Counted from the first letter of the stretch, positions 15,584 through 24,615 are shown. The stretch: DNA of 64,000 nucleotides from Tessaracoccus sp. MC1679 (GCF_014164775.1 NZ_JACJGB010000007.1:124001-188000); one strand, 5' to 3'. Numbers and translations: made by a program. The notes: generated by a model from the sequence alone, not told the origin.

Positions 15584-18001
15584 TCATCGGTGCTCCGATC
15601 CGACCTGGTGCCGCGACGGGTCGATCACGACGCGCAGTTTGGCAATCAGATCTGAGCGGCTGGTGACCGAGAGACGTCGCTTGATGTGCGAGACATGGTG
15701 CTCGACGGTGCGTGGCGAAATGAAGATGGTCTGTCCGATCTCGGCATAGGTCTTGCCCTGCATGACCAGGAGTGCCACGTCCAGCTCGCGGTCGCTGAGC
15801 AGCGATCCTTCGGCCGCGCTCGGCGCATCCTTGGGGGTCTGGGAGGCCGGCTCGGACCGCCGAGCCTCCTCTGCCGTCGGGTGAAGCAGGCGGGCCACGG
15901 TGAGCAGCCGGGCTGAGACCCGGCGGTCCGTGGCGCGCCCGGCACCGTGTGCCGCGAGACGGGCCCCGTCCCAGGCCAGCCCGATGGTGGAGAGCGCCTT
16001 GGCCGCCTCCTCCACGCTGTCGGGCTCCACGTTGCCGGACAGCACGGACACCCAGATCCCACCGGCATGGGCCATCACGTCTGCCACCTTCAGGCTCGTG
16101 GACGCAACCACCAGCGCCTTCGCGTGCGGCCCGAGCAGCTCGGGCTTGTCCAGCAGGATGCCCTGCTGGACTCCTGCCCACCTGAGGTGCAGCGACCACA
16201 GCGGCGGCGATCCGAGACGCTCGAGCAGCGCCAGGCCCTGCGCGAAATGAGCCGACAGGGTGGTGGCGTCCCCCACGCGCGCCGCGGCGGACACCAGAGC
16301 GCTCAACGGGAGCAGCGTGTAGAGGTCCACGTCGATGTGGCGGATGCCCTCGTGGGCCTGCGCCCAGGCGGCCTCGAGAGCAGCGAGGTCCTGGTAGCGC
16401 CTCGCGAGGGTCACCAGGATGGTCTGCCGCATCAACTCATCCCTGGCCGAGACCGGGGTGGGCAGCGCCGTCGCCTCCTCGAGCGAGGCCCGTGCCTCTG
16501 ACGGACGCTCACCCTGGAGTGCCACGAAGGCCTGCCAGAGGAGCAACCGTCGCCGGGCCCAGCGGCCACCTTGGCCGCCGGCGACCGCCGCGTCGATGAC
16601 ATGCTGGGCAGTGGACAGTTCGCCCGCCCCGAGCGCCACTGACGCCGCAATCACGGCCGGCAACTCCGGGAGCGGATCGGTGGCGTGCGACGAGGTGTAC
16701 AGCTCGGAGGCCCGCACCAGGCGGGTGACGGTGAACGACGGCGGGGTGGGCAGGAGCGAAGCGCGCAGCCCTTCGTCGAGAAGCTGGAGTGCGATGTCCA
16801 GCGTGCACGGAGCGGAACGGCGGGGTTCCGGCTGGCCGGGCTCGGCCGTCGTCTCCGGAGCGGGCCTCAGCTGCTCCGCGAAACCGGCGCCGACGTGGGC
16901 GATGGCTGCCCTCACCAGCGCCGACGGGCTGTCCGGAGGAAGGGCGGAGTAGACGCTGCTGCCGGTGGCCATCAGTCCCCTGGCCGCCCACACCGCGGCC
17001 GCGACATCCGCGCCCCCAGCCGGGACCGGGTCCTCCGCCAGCAGAGCGTCCAGGAGCGAGGAGGCCTGGTCCAGTGCGCCCGCGTGCCAGGCGGCAAGTG
17101 CCCGACGCAGCACCAGGTCCGGACCCGGCACGCCGTCGGCGTCAGGGCCGGCGGCACCCAGAGCCAGGACCCGATACGCAGGGAGGGCGCCCCGCACGGC
17201 CGAGCGCACCACCGGGACCGGGCTGCCGTTGCGCAGCAGCAGGCCCTCGGCGTACGCCTCGGCGATGCGATCATCTGCCGAGACGTCGTCGCTGAAGAAA
17301 CCGTCACCTGCGCCGCCTACACAACTCAACTCGACCCACCGTCGAAGCGGCTCCTCCGCGGTGTCCAGGCGGTGCAGGATGCGTGCCTCCAGGCCCCGGA
17401 CCAGGTCCTGATGCTGCGGGTCTCTGCACGGTGCGGACGACTCATGAATGGCGAGCGCCTTCGATACCAGCCACCCTACGCCTCCTGTGAGGGTGAGGAG
17501 GTGGTCCAGGCACGCCTGCTCGACGGACTGCCCGCGGTGTCCCAGGTAGGCGGTCACATCGGCCAGCGTCACCAGACCGAGCACGACAGGTGGCGCGCTG
17601 CGCTCCAGATGCCGGGCGATGTCGGTGGCGAGGCTGGAGTGTCGCCATGGCCTGCTGGCCACCACGATGGAAGCGTCCCGGGTGGCGCACCTGGCCAGGA
17701 GCAACTGGGTGCGCTCATCGTCGACGAGGTGGAGGTCGTCGACGAGCAGCACGTCGGTGGGCGGGAGTGTGGAGATGTCTGTGGTGGTGTCGAGCTGGGT
17801 GCTGGGCACCCCTCGGAGCGTGAGGAGATCCTGGAGTTGGCTGAGCAGGGTGGACTTGCCGGAGCCGGCGGGCCCCACCACGAAGGCACGTACCGGCCCC
17901 GACGGGCTGGCCAGGGCTGCGGTCTCACGCCAGGCATGCTGGGCGCCCGTGAAGTGCGTCAGCACACCGATGGGCTCGCCCGGACCCCCCGTCTGGATCA
18001 C
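15584..18001 (-). CDS. LuxR-family STAND/ATPase transcriptional regulator
   Basis: An 805-residue regulator of the large LuxR (MalT/LAL) type. N-terminal Walker A VGPAGSGKSTLL lies at about residues 42-53 and Walker B VLLVDDLHLVDD at about 84-95. A long TPR-like helical middle rich in Ala/Leu pairs follows. The C-terminal LuxR HTH reads LSDRELDVALLVMQGKTYAEI, IFISPRTVEHHVSHIKRRL. It starts with a GTG that overlaps the Hsp70 stop by four bases, so it is translationally coupled to the Hsp70-like gene. By position it is the natural candidate to control the IniB-like and dynamin genes in response to envelope stress, but the target sites are not identified. Confidence 0.88.
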   Translation of the reverse strand: MIQTGGPGEPIGVLTHFTGAQHAWRETAALASPSGPVRAFVVGPAGSGKSTLLSQLQDLLTLRGVPSTQLDTTTDISTLPPTDVLLVDDLHLVDDERTQLLLARCATRDASIVVASRPWRHSSLATDIARHLERSAPPVVLGLVTLADVTAYLGHRGQSVEQACLDHLLTLTGGVGWLVSKALAIHESSAPCRDPQHQDLVRGLEARILHRLDTAEEPLRRWVELSCVGGAGDGFFSDDVSADDRIAEAYAEGLLLRNGSPVPVVRSAVRGALPAYRVLALGAAGPDADGVPGPDLVLRRALAAWHAGALDQASSLLDALLAEDPVPAGGADVAAAVWAARGLMATGSSVYSALPPDSPSALVRAAIAHVGAGFAEQLRPAPETTAEPGQPEPRRSAPCTLDIALQLLDEGLRASLLPTPPSFTVTRLVRASELYTSSHATDPLPELPAVIAASVALGAGELSTAQHVIDAAVAGGQGGRWARRRLLLWQAFVALQGERPSEARASLEEATALPTPVSARDELMRQTILVTLARRYQDLAALEAAWAQAHEGIRHIDVDLYTLLPLSALVSAAARVGDATTLSAHFAQGLALLERLGSPPLWSLHLRWAGVQQGILLDKPELLGPHAKALVVASTSLKVADVMAHAGGIWVSVLSGNVEPDSVEEAAKALSTIGLAWDGARLAAHGAGRATDRRVSARLLTVARLLHPTAEEARRSEPASQTPKDAPSAAEGSLLSDRELDVALLVMQGKTYAEIGQTIFISPRTVEHHVSHIKRRLSVTSRSDLIAKLRVVIDPSRHQVGSEHR

Positions 18002-19926
18002 AGCGCTGTGACTGGGTCAGGCGAGGCCGAGAGTGTCGTCGTCGTCGCCGACGCAGACGCGGGAGTGGGGTCTGCCGTGAGCGGGACGGGATCCGGTGCC
18101 GGCGTGGTGGGATCCGGGGCCGGCGTGGTGGGATCCGGGGCCGGTGTGGTGGGATCCGGGGCCGGTGTGGTGGGATCCGGGGCCGGTGTGGTGGGATCCG
18201 GTGCTTGCGTTGTGGGCGCGGGAGCCTGGGTGGTGGGCGCGGGAGCCTGGGTGGTGGGAGCAGGTGCCTGGGTGGTGGGAGCAGGCGCCTGAGTGGTGGG
18301 GGTGGTCGTCGTCCTCGGCGGGGTCGGCATGGCGGGCGTGGTCCGCTGAATGGTGGGTGCGCCCGGCGACGCCGTCGCAGTGACGGTGGTGCGCGTCTCG
18401 GTGGTGATGAGCTTCTCCACCGTCTCGGTCTCGCGCTGGATGAGCGGGTTCTGCTGGGCCGCCGGCTGCTGTTGCTGCTGCTGCTGCTGATTGCCTGCGT
18501 CAGGTGCAGGGGTCTGCCCCGCCACTGTGGCCGTGGACGTCTCGGGGGCGCCGGAACTTCCGCTGGGGCCCAGCGTTGCCGGGGCCTGGAAGGCCGCGGC
18601 CCTCGGGGAGGATCCCTCGTCGCCGGACGTGAGCTCACTGAGGAGGGTGCCGCCGATCATGACGATGCCGGTGACCGCCACGGCCGCCAGCGCCAGGCCG
18701 GACCACCATCTGACCCTCGGGACGGCCTCTGGAGTGGTGGCCTCGTGGATGGCCACAACGGCCGAGTCCTCCTCGTCGTCTGCGATGAGGGCCACTTCGC
18801 CGTCGCTTCGGACGGCGAGCGCGGTGGACGGGTGGGCCAAGGCGACATGGCTGAACAGCGACCCCCTGGCGGCGCCCATCGCGGTGGAGGACTTCGGGTC
18901 CTGGTCCACGACGATGGGACGGTCGAACAGCTCGGAGAGCCGCTGCGCCACCCGGGGGATGCGTGAGGATCCACCCACCAGCACGATCGCGTCCACGTCT
19001 GCGATGTCGACGCCCGCGCCCTCGACGGCGTCGTCCAGCGCGCCGACGGTGCGGTCGATGTGCCCGTCGATCATGGCCTCGAACTCGGAGCGGGTCAGGC
19101 GGATCTTCGTGGAGACCTGGGGCAGCAGCACGGGGATGGTGACCTCAGTGTCGAACGAGAGGGCCTCCTTCGCGTCCACGCACTCGCGCCTCAACTGGAT
19201 CAGCGCATCGCGGGTGTCGGGGCTGCTCAGGTCCATTCCCTCGGCGCCGGCGCCGCGGAGGACGTGGCGGAACACGAGGTCGTCGAAGTCCGCACCTCCC
19301 ACGTTGTCCAGGCCGGGAAGCTGGCCCACGAGCGAGAGCGAGCCGTCCCTCCCCTTCCGGGTGACGGCGGTGTGGAAGGTGGTGCCGCCAAGGTCGTAGA
19401 CCACGACGGACCTGCCCGGCTCCAGTGGGTGCGTGGCCTCGTAATTGCGGGCCGCCGCCTCCGCCTCGGACATCAGAGCCACATCCGGCAGCCCTACGTC
19501 AGTGAGGGCCGAGCGGATCAGTCCGGTGCGGTGGGGGCCCCAGGAAGACGGGTAGGTGACGGTCACGCCGGCGGGGTCCGCGCCCTCGGACTCGGTGGCG
19601 GCGGAGACGACGGAGGCCACGGTCTGGGCCAGTAGATGGGGGGCATCTACGCTGTGACCGCCCACCGACAGGGGCACGTCGTCTCCGACGTTGCGGGTGA
19701 ACTCGCGCACGAGGTGTTCGGGCTCGGCGAGGCCGCGGCGTTCGGCGGTGTCGCCGAAGAGGAGGCCACCATGTGAAGTGACGAACACCACGGCTGGTGC
19801 GTTGTCGTTGCGGTGCCCCAGGGGCACATGAGAGACAACCACGCTGCCGTCATGGGTTGGCCGCGCCGTTGCGGCGGAGACGCGGGCTGTGCCCACGTCA
19901 ATCCCCAGATAGTACGACTCAGCCAT
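17998..19926 (-). CDS. Hsp70-like ATPase with transmembrane anchor and Pro/Thr repeat tail
   Basis: A 642-residue protein. The N-terminal actin-fold ATPase has YYLGIDVGTARVSAATA (phosphate 1), VVVYDLGGTTFHTAV (phosphate 2) and VLVGGSSRIPRVAQRL (adenosine motif), as in DnaK. The usual DnaK substrate-binding domain is absent. Instead, after an acidic linker, a single membrane span (WWSGLALAAVAVTGIVMIGG) leads to a Ser/Gly/Gln-rich region and about ten heptads of TTQAPAP/TTPAPDP, presumably extracytoplasmic. The ATG at 19926 is the conserved start just before the ATPase motif. It forms an operon with the LuxR-type gene. It may sense envelope state and pass a signal to that regulator, which is an inference from fusion layout and coupling. 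Confidence 0.85.
   Translation of the reverse strand: MAESYYLGIDVGTARVSAATARPTHDGSVVVSHVPLGHRNDNAPAVVFVTSHGGLLFGDTAERRGLAEPEHLVREFTRNVGDDVPLSVGGHSVDAPHLLAQTVASVVSAATESEGADPAGVTVTYPSSWGPHRTGLIRSALTDVGLPDVALMSEAEAAARNYEATHPLEPGRSVVVYDLGGTTFHTAVTRKGRDGSLSLVGQLPGLDNVGGADFDDLVFRHVLRGAGAEGMDLSSPDTRDALIQLRRECVDAKEALSFDTEVTIPVLLPQVSTKIRLTRSEFEAMIDGHIDRTVGALDDAVEGAGVDIADVDAIVLVGGSSRIPRVAQRLSELFDRPIVVDQDPKSSTAMGAARGSLFSHVALAHPSTALAVRSDGEVALIADDEEDSAVVAIHEATTPEAVPRVRWWSGLALAAVAVTGIVMIGGTLLSELTSGDEGSSPRAAAFQAPATLGPSGSSGAPETSTATVAGQTPAPDAGNQQQQQQQQPAAQQNPLIQRETETVEKLITTETRTTVTATASPGAPTIQRTTPAMPTPPRTTTTPTTQAPAPTTQAPAPTTQAPAPTTQAPAPTTQAPDPTTPAPDPTTPAPDPTTPAPDPTTPAPDPTTPAPDPVPLTADPTPASASATTTTLSASPDPVTAL
18088..18295 (-). 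repeat. 21-bp tandem repeats encoding the Pro/Thr heptads of the Hsp70-like tail
   Basis: Ten near-identical 21-bp units encode seven-residue blocks of the type PDPTTPA and PAPTTQA. The first five units (by + coordinate) contain a GGATCC and differ at one or two third positions. They form a low-complexity wall-spanning linker and are likely to vary in copy number. Confidence 0.85.
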
Positions 19927-20340
19927 GAGCGTGGTCCCCCCCGGGTAATGAAACGCGAACTCCAATGTTGGGGTGCCGGCCAAGGCAGGAACCCAACTCC
20001 GAGATTACCAGAGGGGGAGGTCACCTTGAAGATCAACTTTCGTTCAGAGAAGCGCGCGGCTCCCTCAGACCCGCCCTCCGGCGCCGCGCCACCGCGGTCA
20101 CAACTGGGCTTTGGCTAGGGTGTTCACTACAAGGGTCTCTCTGCCAGCAGGATTGTGGCCGCTCACAGCGCGGCTTCAGGTCCCTCCCCAGGGCTTGCCC
20201 TTTGTTGCATGGGGCAACGGCTCTGACCCCGCGACCCCGGCGTTCATGCCTGGACACCGCGACCGTCTCGCCCGAGGTGCCGACGCGCCCAGTTCGGGGC
20301 GCTGGCCCCTCGATCCAAAGCTCTGGTCGACAATGTGGAC
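19927..20340. other. Gene-free region upstream of the Hsp70-luxR operon
   Basis: A 414-bp stretch between the leftward Hsp70-like gene and the rightward small acidic gene. I see no convincing gene. Open frames here have Arg/Pro-rich, non-protein-like composition and no ribosome-binding site. It should hold the Hsp70-luxR promoter, but I cannot name a specific -35/-10 pair. Confidence 0.55.
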
Positions 20341-20583
20341 ATGAATATCGAAGAGTGGTGGCCCAAGCTGCGGCGCGAGACGCGCGATTACCTGATCGCC
20401 AACAACGGCGACGTGGTGCCAGCCGCCCTCGTGGCCGAGATCACGCGGGCCGGCGGCGACAGCGACTCCGACGCGTGGCGGGCCGGTGACAGCGGCGCGG
20501 ACGGGTTCTATCTGACCGACGAGGCGATCGACTGGATCGACGAGGTCGCCAACGGGGAGACCCCGCCGCCGCGTCGCCGCTGA
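20341..20583 (+). CDS. Small acidic protein, unknown
   Basis: An 80-residue protein starting MNIEEWWPKLRRETRDYLIA, then VVPAALVAEI, GFYLTDEAIDWIDEVANG and a Pro/Arg tail. The composition (Trp/Asp/Glu-rich, predicted helical) is protein-like and it ends in a clean stop. I do not recognise the family. The start could alternatively be a GTG two codons upstream. It is convergent with the LysR-substrate-domain gene. Confidence 0.65.
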   Translation: MNIEEWWPKLRRETRDYLIANNGDVVPAALVAEITRAGGDSDSDAWRAGDSGADGFYLTDEAIDWIDEVANGETPPPRRR

Positions 20584-20603
20584 CCCCCTGGTGCCGGTCG
20601 AGG

Positions 20604-21275
20604 TCAGCGACGGCGGGGCCTGCCGCCCCTCCCCGTCGGGCGTCCCGCTCTGCCCGCGACCCCGCTCTTCCGCGGCTGCGCCACCTTCTCGGCAGGTTTC
20701 TGCTCGTCACCGCGCTCCTTGGCGCTGCGCGAGCTGTTCGGGGTCCGGCCGCGGACGATGCCGATGAACTCGTCGATCCACTCGTTGCCGCTGTCGGTGC
20801 GCCAGGCCAGGGCCACCGTCGTGGATGGGGCGTCGACGAGGGGCCGGTAGACCAGGTCACGGCGGCTGTGTGACCGGGCGATCGACATCGGCACGTGCAA
20901 CACGGCCGCCGAGTAGGTGGCCAGCTCGACGCTGGCGGGCTCAGCGTCGGCGATCACCCGCACGTCGACCAGATCCGTCGCCGTCACCTCGTCGAGCAGC
21001 GACAGCTCGTGGTCCTTCGACATCCACACCACCGGCAGCTCGTCGTACAGGGGGATGACGTGCAGGCCTTCGCCGTCGATCGGTTGCCTGACGAAGCACA
21101 TGTCGACGGTGTCGCCCAGCAGTGCGCGTCGCTGGTCCGCCTCGGCCACCTCGACCACGCTGAGCGGTGTCCGCGGGAACCGCTCTTCCCAGATCCGGCG
21201 CCACTTGGTGACGGTGACCCCCGCCACGTTGCCCACGCGCAGTGCTGCGGGGCCGGGGTCGCGGGGAGTGGTCAC
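20604..21275 (-). CDS. LysR substrate-binding-domain protein without HTH
   Basis: About 223 residues. The frame begins LRVGNVAGVTVTKWRRIWEE and continues with periplasmic-binding-fold features of LysR effector domains (VDMCFVRQPID, LHVIPLYDELPVVWMSKDHEL). The N-terminal DNA-binding helix-turn-helix is absent, so it is not a full LysR regulator. The C-terminus is a basic Arg/Gly/Pro-rich tail that may bind nucleic acid. GTG at 21275 or 21293 are possible starts. It is divergent from a DUF5997 gene 35 bp away, an arrangement I recall from several actinobacteria and which suggests shared regulation. Confidence 0.75.
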   Translation of the reverse strand: MTTPRDPGPAALRVGNVAGVTVTKWRRIWEERFPRTPLSVVEVAEADQRRALLGDTVDMCFVRQPIDGEGLHVIPLYDELPVVWMSKDHELSLLDEVTATDLVDVRVIADAEPASVELATYSAAVLHVPMSIARSHSRRDLVYRPLVDAPSTTVALAWRTDSGNEWIDEFIGIVRGRTPNSSRSAKERGDEQKPAEKVAQPRKSGVAGRAGRPTGRGGRPRRR

Positions 21276-21310
21276 GGGCGCAGGGTACCCCACCCGGATA
21301 GGCTGCGGGC

Positions 21311-21715
21311 ATGAGCCAAACCATGAAGCCGGCCACCGCGGCCGCCAAGCTCGGCATCTACCTGCCGGCCGCGCCTGAGGAGTTCCAGAACACTCCGATC
21401 ACCCGGGACGACCTGGACGCCCTCCGCGAGGACCCGCCGGCCTGGCTCGTCGAGCTCCGCCGCAACGGACCGTTCCCGCGCGACGTGGTGGCCCAGAAGC
21501 TGGGCATCTCGCGTTCCGGGCTGGCCCGCGCGGGCGTCAGCGATGCGATGACCTCCGACGAGATCGGCGAACTGATCGCCGATCCGCCCGGCTGGCTGGT
21601 CGAGGAACGGGAGACACACAAGAAGGTGCTGAAGGCCCAGGCCGGCGAGCCTCAGCCCGCACCAGCCAGGAAGCCGCGATCGACTGCACCGAAACAGCGG
21701 GGCCGCTGGCGCTGA
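21311..21715 (+). CDS. DUF5997 family protein
   Basis: A 134-residue protein with the family hallmark pattern TAAAKLGIYLPAAPEEFQN, then ITRDDLDALREDPPAWLVEL, GPFPRDVVAQKLGISRSGL and a second ADPPGWLVEE. The internal VVAQKLGISRSGLARAGV looks like a helix-turn-helix, so DNA binding is plausible. The C-terminus is basic. Function is not established. It is divergently transcribed from the LysR-substrate-domain gene. Confidence 0.8.
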   Translation: MSQTMKPATAAAKLGIYLPAAPEEFQNTPITRDDLDALREDPPAWLVELRRNGPFPRDVVAQKLGISRSGLARAGVSDAMTSDEIGELIADPPGWLVEERETHKKVLKAQAGEPQPAPARKPRSTAPKQRGRWR

Positions 21716-21773
21716 CACCGGGTCGCGGCGCGGCCCGCTCCGGTGCGGGGCGACAGGATCTGCCCTGGAGCCG

Positions 21774-23003
21774 TCAGCTCTCCAGGTCGCGCATCATCGT
21801 GTCAAAGGCCGTCTCGTCGACGATCGGAACGCCGTATGCACGCGCCTTCGAGGCCTTGCCGCTCAACGAGTCAGGATCCCCTGCTACAAGCACCTTCGTC
21901 GACTTGGCCAGTCCTGCGGGATGCAAACCTGCCTGTCGGACGCGCGCCTCCCAGACGGATCGGTCCGCTGACATCTCACCAGTGAACGTCACCCGGTCGC
22001 CTGGCTGCAGCGTCAGCCCAGTGATCACCAGTCCCGCGGTCCCACCCTCCTCCGCCGCACTCTCGAGGGCTCCTTCGACGTCATGGGGGGCCAGCCCAAG
22101 GCACGACGCGGCACGATCCAGGTCAGCGCGCTCTTGCGGTGTCACGACACCGTCCTGCAGCGCCACTACGGCCATCGCGTGCAGGTACTCCGCGTGCAGC
22201 GCCAGGACTTGCGGCCTTGTGAGCGAGGCTGCCCCAGCGATCTCGACCAGCTGATCCTGCTCGTGGAGCGACAGGTACCCGTCGAGCATCGCCATTTCAA
22301 GAACCGCCAGGTATGAGTCCACCTGAGCGTCTGCCGACCGTGGCATGCGGGCGACTATCCGCTCCAGCCAGCCATCGGGACGCGCGGGGGCGTTGTCGGT
22401 CCGTGATCTGAAGGGCACACCGGTTGTGCCGGAACCGTGGCTGGGCCACCTGAACTGCCTGGCAGCAGCGATGGTCTCCTCCCACAGTGGCTGATGATGG
22501 CAACAGTCCAGGTACCTGGACAGGAGCTGTGCTGTGGCAAACGCGTCACCGAGGGCGCTATGTGCACCGTCAAGGTCCACCCCTGCGCAGGCGCAACAGT
22601 CCCGTAGCCGACGGCTGGACTCGCGGTAGAAGGCGGAGGACCACGCCATCGTGCAGACGGCGGGGACGGCGAGGTCCTCTACCTCGTAGCCGGCACGGCG
22701 CAGTTCGGCAGAGAGAAACCTGGTGTCGAAGCCAGCATTGTGAGCCGCAAGGATGCGCCCATCCAGGGCATCGAGCAGGGACGGTGCCACGTCGTCGAAC
22801 GTGGGTGCGCCGACCACGTCGCGAGCCGTGATCCCGTGGATGCTCGAGGCGCCAACATCTCGCTGCGGGTTCACAAGGGTGCTCCAGGCGTCGTAGACCT
22901 CGCCCTCATGACTGACCTTCACGACACCGATCTCCACAATCCGGTCACCGTGTCTTGGGCTGAGCCCCGTGGTCTCGAAATCGATGACTGTGTACCCGGC
23001 CAT
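21774..23003 (-). CDS. DEDDh exonuclease with C-terminal BRCT domain
   Basis: A 409-residue protein. The DnaQ/epsilon-type exonuclease motifs are ExoI YTVIDFETTGLSP, ExoII LAAHNAGFDTRFL and ExoIII HSALGDAFATAQLL (DEDDh). A helical TerB-like middle follows, then a C-terminal BRCT domain (LTLQPGDRVTFTGEM, KSTKVLVAGDPDSLSGKASKA). This architecture is typical of actinobacterial 3'-5' exonucleases thought to act in DNA repair or proofreading. The ATG at 23003 has a GAGGGGGA site, and the long upstream open frame is not protein-like. Confidence 0.88.
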   Translation of the reverse strand: MAGYTVIDFETTGLSPRHGDRIVEIGVVKVSHEGEVYDAWSTLVNPQRDVGASSIHGITARDVVGAPTFDDVAPSLLDALDGRILAAHNAGFDTRFLSAELRRAGYEVEDLAVPAVCTMAWSSAFYRESSRRLRDCCACAGVDLDGAHSALGDAFATAQLLSRYLDCCHHQPLWEETIAAARQFRWPSHGSGTTGVPFRSRTDNAPARPDGWLERIVARMPRSADAQVDSYLAVLEMAMLDGYLSLHEQDQLVEIAGAASLTRPQVLALHAEYLHAMAVVALQDGVVTPQERADLDRAASCLGLAPHDVEGALESAAEEGGTAGLVITGLTLQPGDRVTFTGEMSADRSVWEARVRQAGLHPAGLAKSTKVLVAGDPDSLSGKASKARAYGVPIVDETAFDTMMRDLES

Positions 23004-23218
23004 TGGTCCCCCTCTTCCGACGGTCGACTCAACGTATCGGCAGGGTCGCACAGCGTCGCACTCGGGGTGGGTTGATCGCAGGTGACGATCTGGCGGCCCT
23101 CCGGGTGTCCTATGGCAGTGTCGCGAACGCTGTGACCACCGAACGTGCGGCCGGGACTGCGTTGTCACGGCATCATCCAGCGCCTGCCGCAGGCCATCGC
23201 GGCGATGACCGCTGCCGC

Positions 23219-24193
23219 TCACTCGGCCGAAGGCGAGGAGGGTCCTTCGGCATCGGAACCGGCCGGCGGGGCTGAGGGCGGCACCGGGGGCGCGGCAGGC
23301 GCGCGGCGGCGGCGCACCCACGCACGGATGGGGAAGAACAGGATCAGCGCGGGGAGCCAGAGCGGGGACGTCGCGATGAGCACGGTCAACGCCACCGTCA
23401 CCACCTGTGCCGCTCCCCGAATGCCGCTGGTGATGGCCTCGACGAAGCCCCATGACTCACCGTCGGGCCGCACCACGGCGCTGGGCTCAGTCAGCTCCAC
23501 CGAGACGGTCGCCATCGCGGCCTGCCGCTCGAGGTAGGTGACCTGGGCGTCGAGGGACTCGATCTCCCCGCGCACCCGTCCCAGCTCGGTTTCGATGGCC
23601 AGCATCTCCTCAACCTTCACGGCCGCCTCGAAGAACTCGCGCAGGCGCACCTCCTGGGCGCGCATGTTCTCGAGGCGGGCGGACAGGTCGACGTGTTCCT
23701 GGGTCACGTCGTCGGTGGCCTCGGACTGATACTTCACCACTCCGAGTTCGGCGACGGCGGCGACGAAGTCCTCGTAGGAGTCGGTGGGCACGCGCACGGT
23801 GATCCAGCCCCGCAGCGCTGCCCCGTCGCCGACGAGGGTGCCCCTTTCGTCGTAGTGGTACAGCCAGTCGTCGCCGGTGGCCACCTGCATGTTCGAGACG
23901 GTGCCCTCGTGGGTGCGGGCCAGGTCGCGGACCTCGGTGATGGCGTCCGCGGTGCTGTCCACCTCGAGACGCAGCGTCTTTGACCGGATGACGAGACGGT
24001 CGCCGTCGCCAGAGGTGTCCTCCTCGCCGTCCTTCTGAGGGAGTGCCCCGCTGTCGCCGCCGACGGCGGGTGCGGGTTCGACGCCGGGCATCTCCTCCGA
24101 GCTGGACCCGGATCCGGAACAGCCGGCGATCAACACTGCCATGAGGATCGCGGCGAACGCCGCCAGACCTCTCCTCAACCACACCTTCAGCAT
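23219..24193 (-). CDS. DUF4349 domain lipoprotein
   Basis: About 324 residues. It has a lipoprotein signal peptide with an Arg-rich n-region, a hydrophobic core and the lipobox LIAGC. A Ser/Gly/Glu linker leads to the DUF4349 region, with KTLRLEVDSTADAITEVRDL, ITVRVPTDSYEDFVAAVAELG, a coiled coil rich in Glu/Arg (NMRAQEVRLREFFEAA, ELGRVRGEIESLDAQVTYLE) and a C-terminal membrane span ending in a basic RAWVRRRR tail. It is an envelope protein of unknown role. AGGAGG lies seven bases before the ATG at 24193; an adjacent ATG at 24196 is equally possible. Confidence 0.85.
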   Translation of the reverse strand: MLKVWLRRGLAAFAAILMAVLIAGCSGSGSSSEEMPGVEPAPAVGGDSGALPQKDGEEDTSGDGDRLVIRSKTLRLEVDSTADAITEVRDLARTHEGTVSNMQVATGDDWLYHYDERGTLVGDGAALRGWITVRVPTDSYEDFVAAVAELGVVKYQSEATDDVTQEHVDLSARLENMRAQEVRLREFFEAAVKVEEMLAIETELGRVRGEIESLDAQVTYLERQAAMATVSVELTEPSAVVRPDGESWGFVEAITSGIRGAAQVVTVALTVLIATSPLWLPALILFFPIRAWVRRRRAPAAPPVPPSAPPAGSDAEGPSSPSAE

Positions 24194-24615
24194 CATCGTG
24201 CCTCCTTGCAGGACGTGAGCCTGACGAGGGGCCGGATGCCGTCGTTCTGCGGTGGACACCGGCCTCGCCGTCGCTGCATCGAGCCTACACCGGGGCACAT
24301 CACCGCCCCGCCCGAGGAACTGAGGACCTGAGGGGCGAGCTCGGCCCTCTAAATGTCATGCTCAGAGTCGAGTACGACCCTCAGCATGACATTTAGTGGT
24401 GTGGGGACGGTCTCGACGGGTCGAGAACCCGGACCTGCCAGCGAGGGTGGGGGACGTCAGGGCGGCACTGCCCAGCGGTGCCCAACCCGACGATCACCCA
24501 ACCGGCATCCCGCCCAAGCAGACCCAGCCCCAACGCCGCCCTGCCGGCCCACACCCGGACAGACAGCGCCACAGGAGGACCGAGTGCGGGGAGACGGGGG
24601 CGATGCCCGGGCGGC
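24194..24615. other. Gene-free region between DUF4349 and the IS481 transposase
   Basis: About 420 bp with no convincing gene. It contains the DUF4349 promoter side, a strong hairpin (24349-24396) and presumably one terminus of the IS481-family element. I could not identify matching terminal inverted repeats with the other flank. Confidence 0.5.
24349..24396. repeat. Inverted repeat, 14-bp perfect arms
   Basis: CTAAATGTCATGCT at 24349-24362 is exactly complementary to 24383-24396. The 20-nt interval contains an inner GTCG-AGTA-CGAC hairpin, so the whole 48 nt can fold into one long stem-loop. The arm sequence is much more AT-rich than its surroundings. Confidence 0.75.

Noticed and set aside
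18088..18295. Tandem repeats with GGATCC that could look like a CRISPR or a satellite
   Set aside because: They are 21-bp in-frame units coding Pro/Thr heptads in the Hsp70-like tail.
19965..20489. Plus-strand open frame of about 174 codons upstream of the small acidic gene
   Set aside because: It overlaps the supported 80-residue gene in another frame and has Arg-rich, non-conserved-looking sequence.
20604..21275. Full LysR transcription factor
   Set aside because: There is no N-terminal helix-turn-helix; only the substrate-binding-like part and a basic tail are present.
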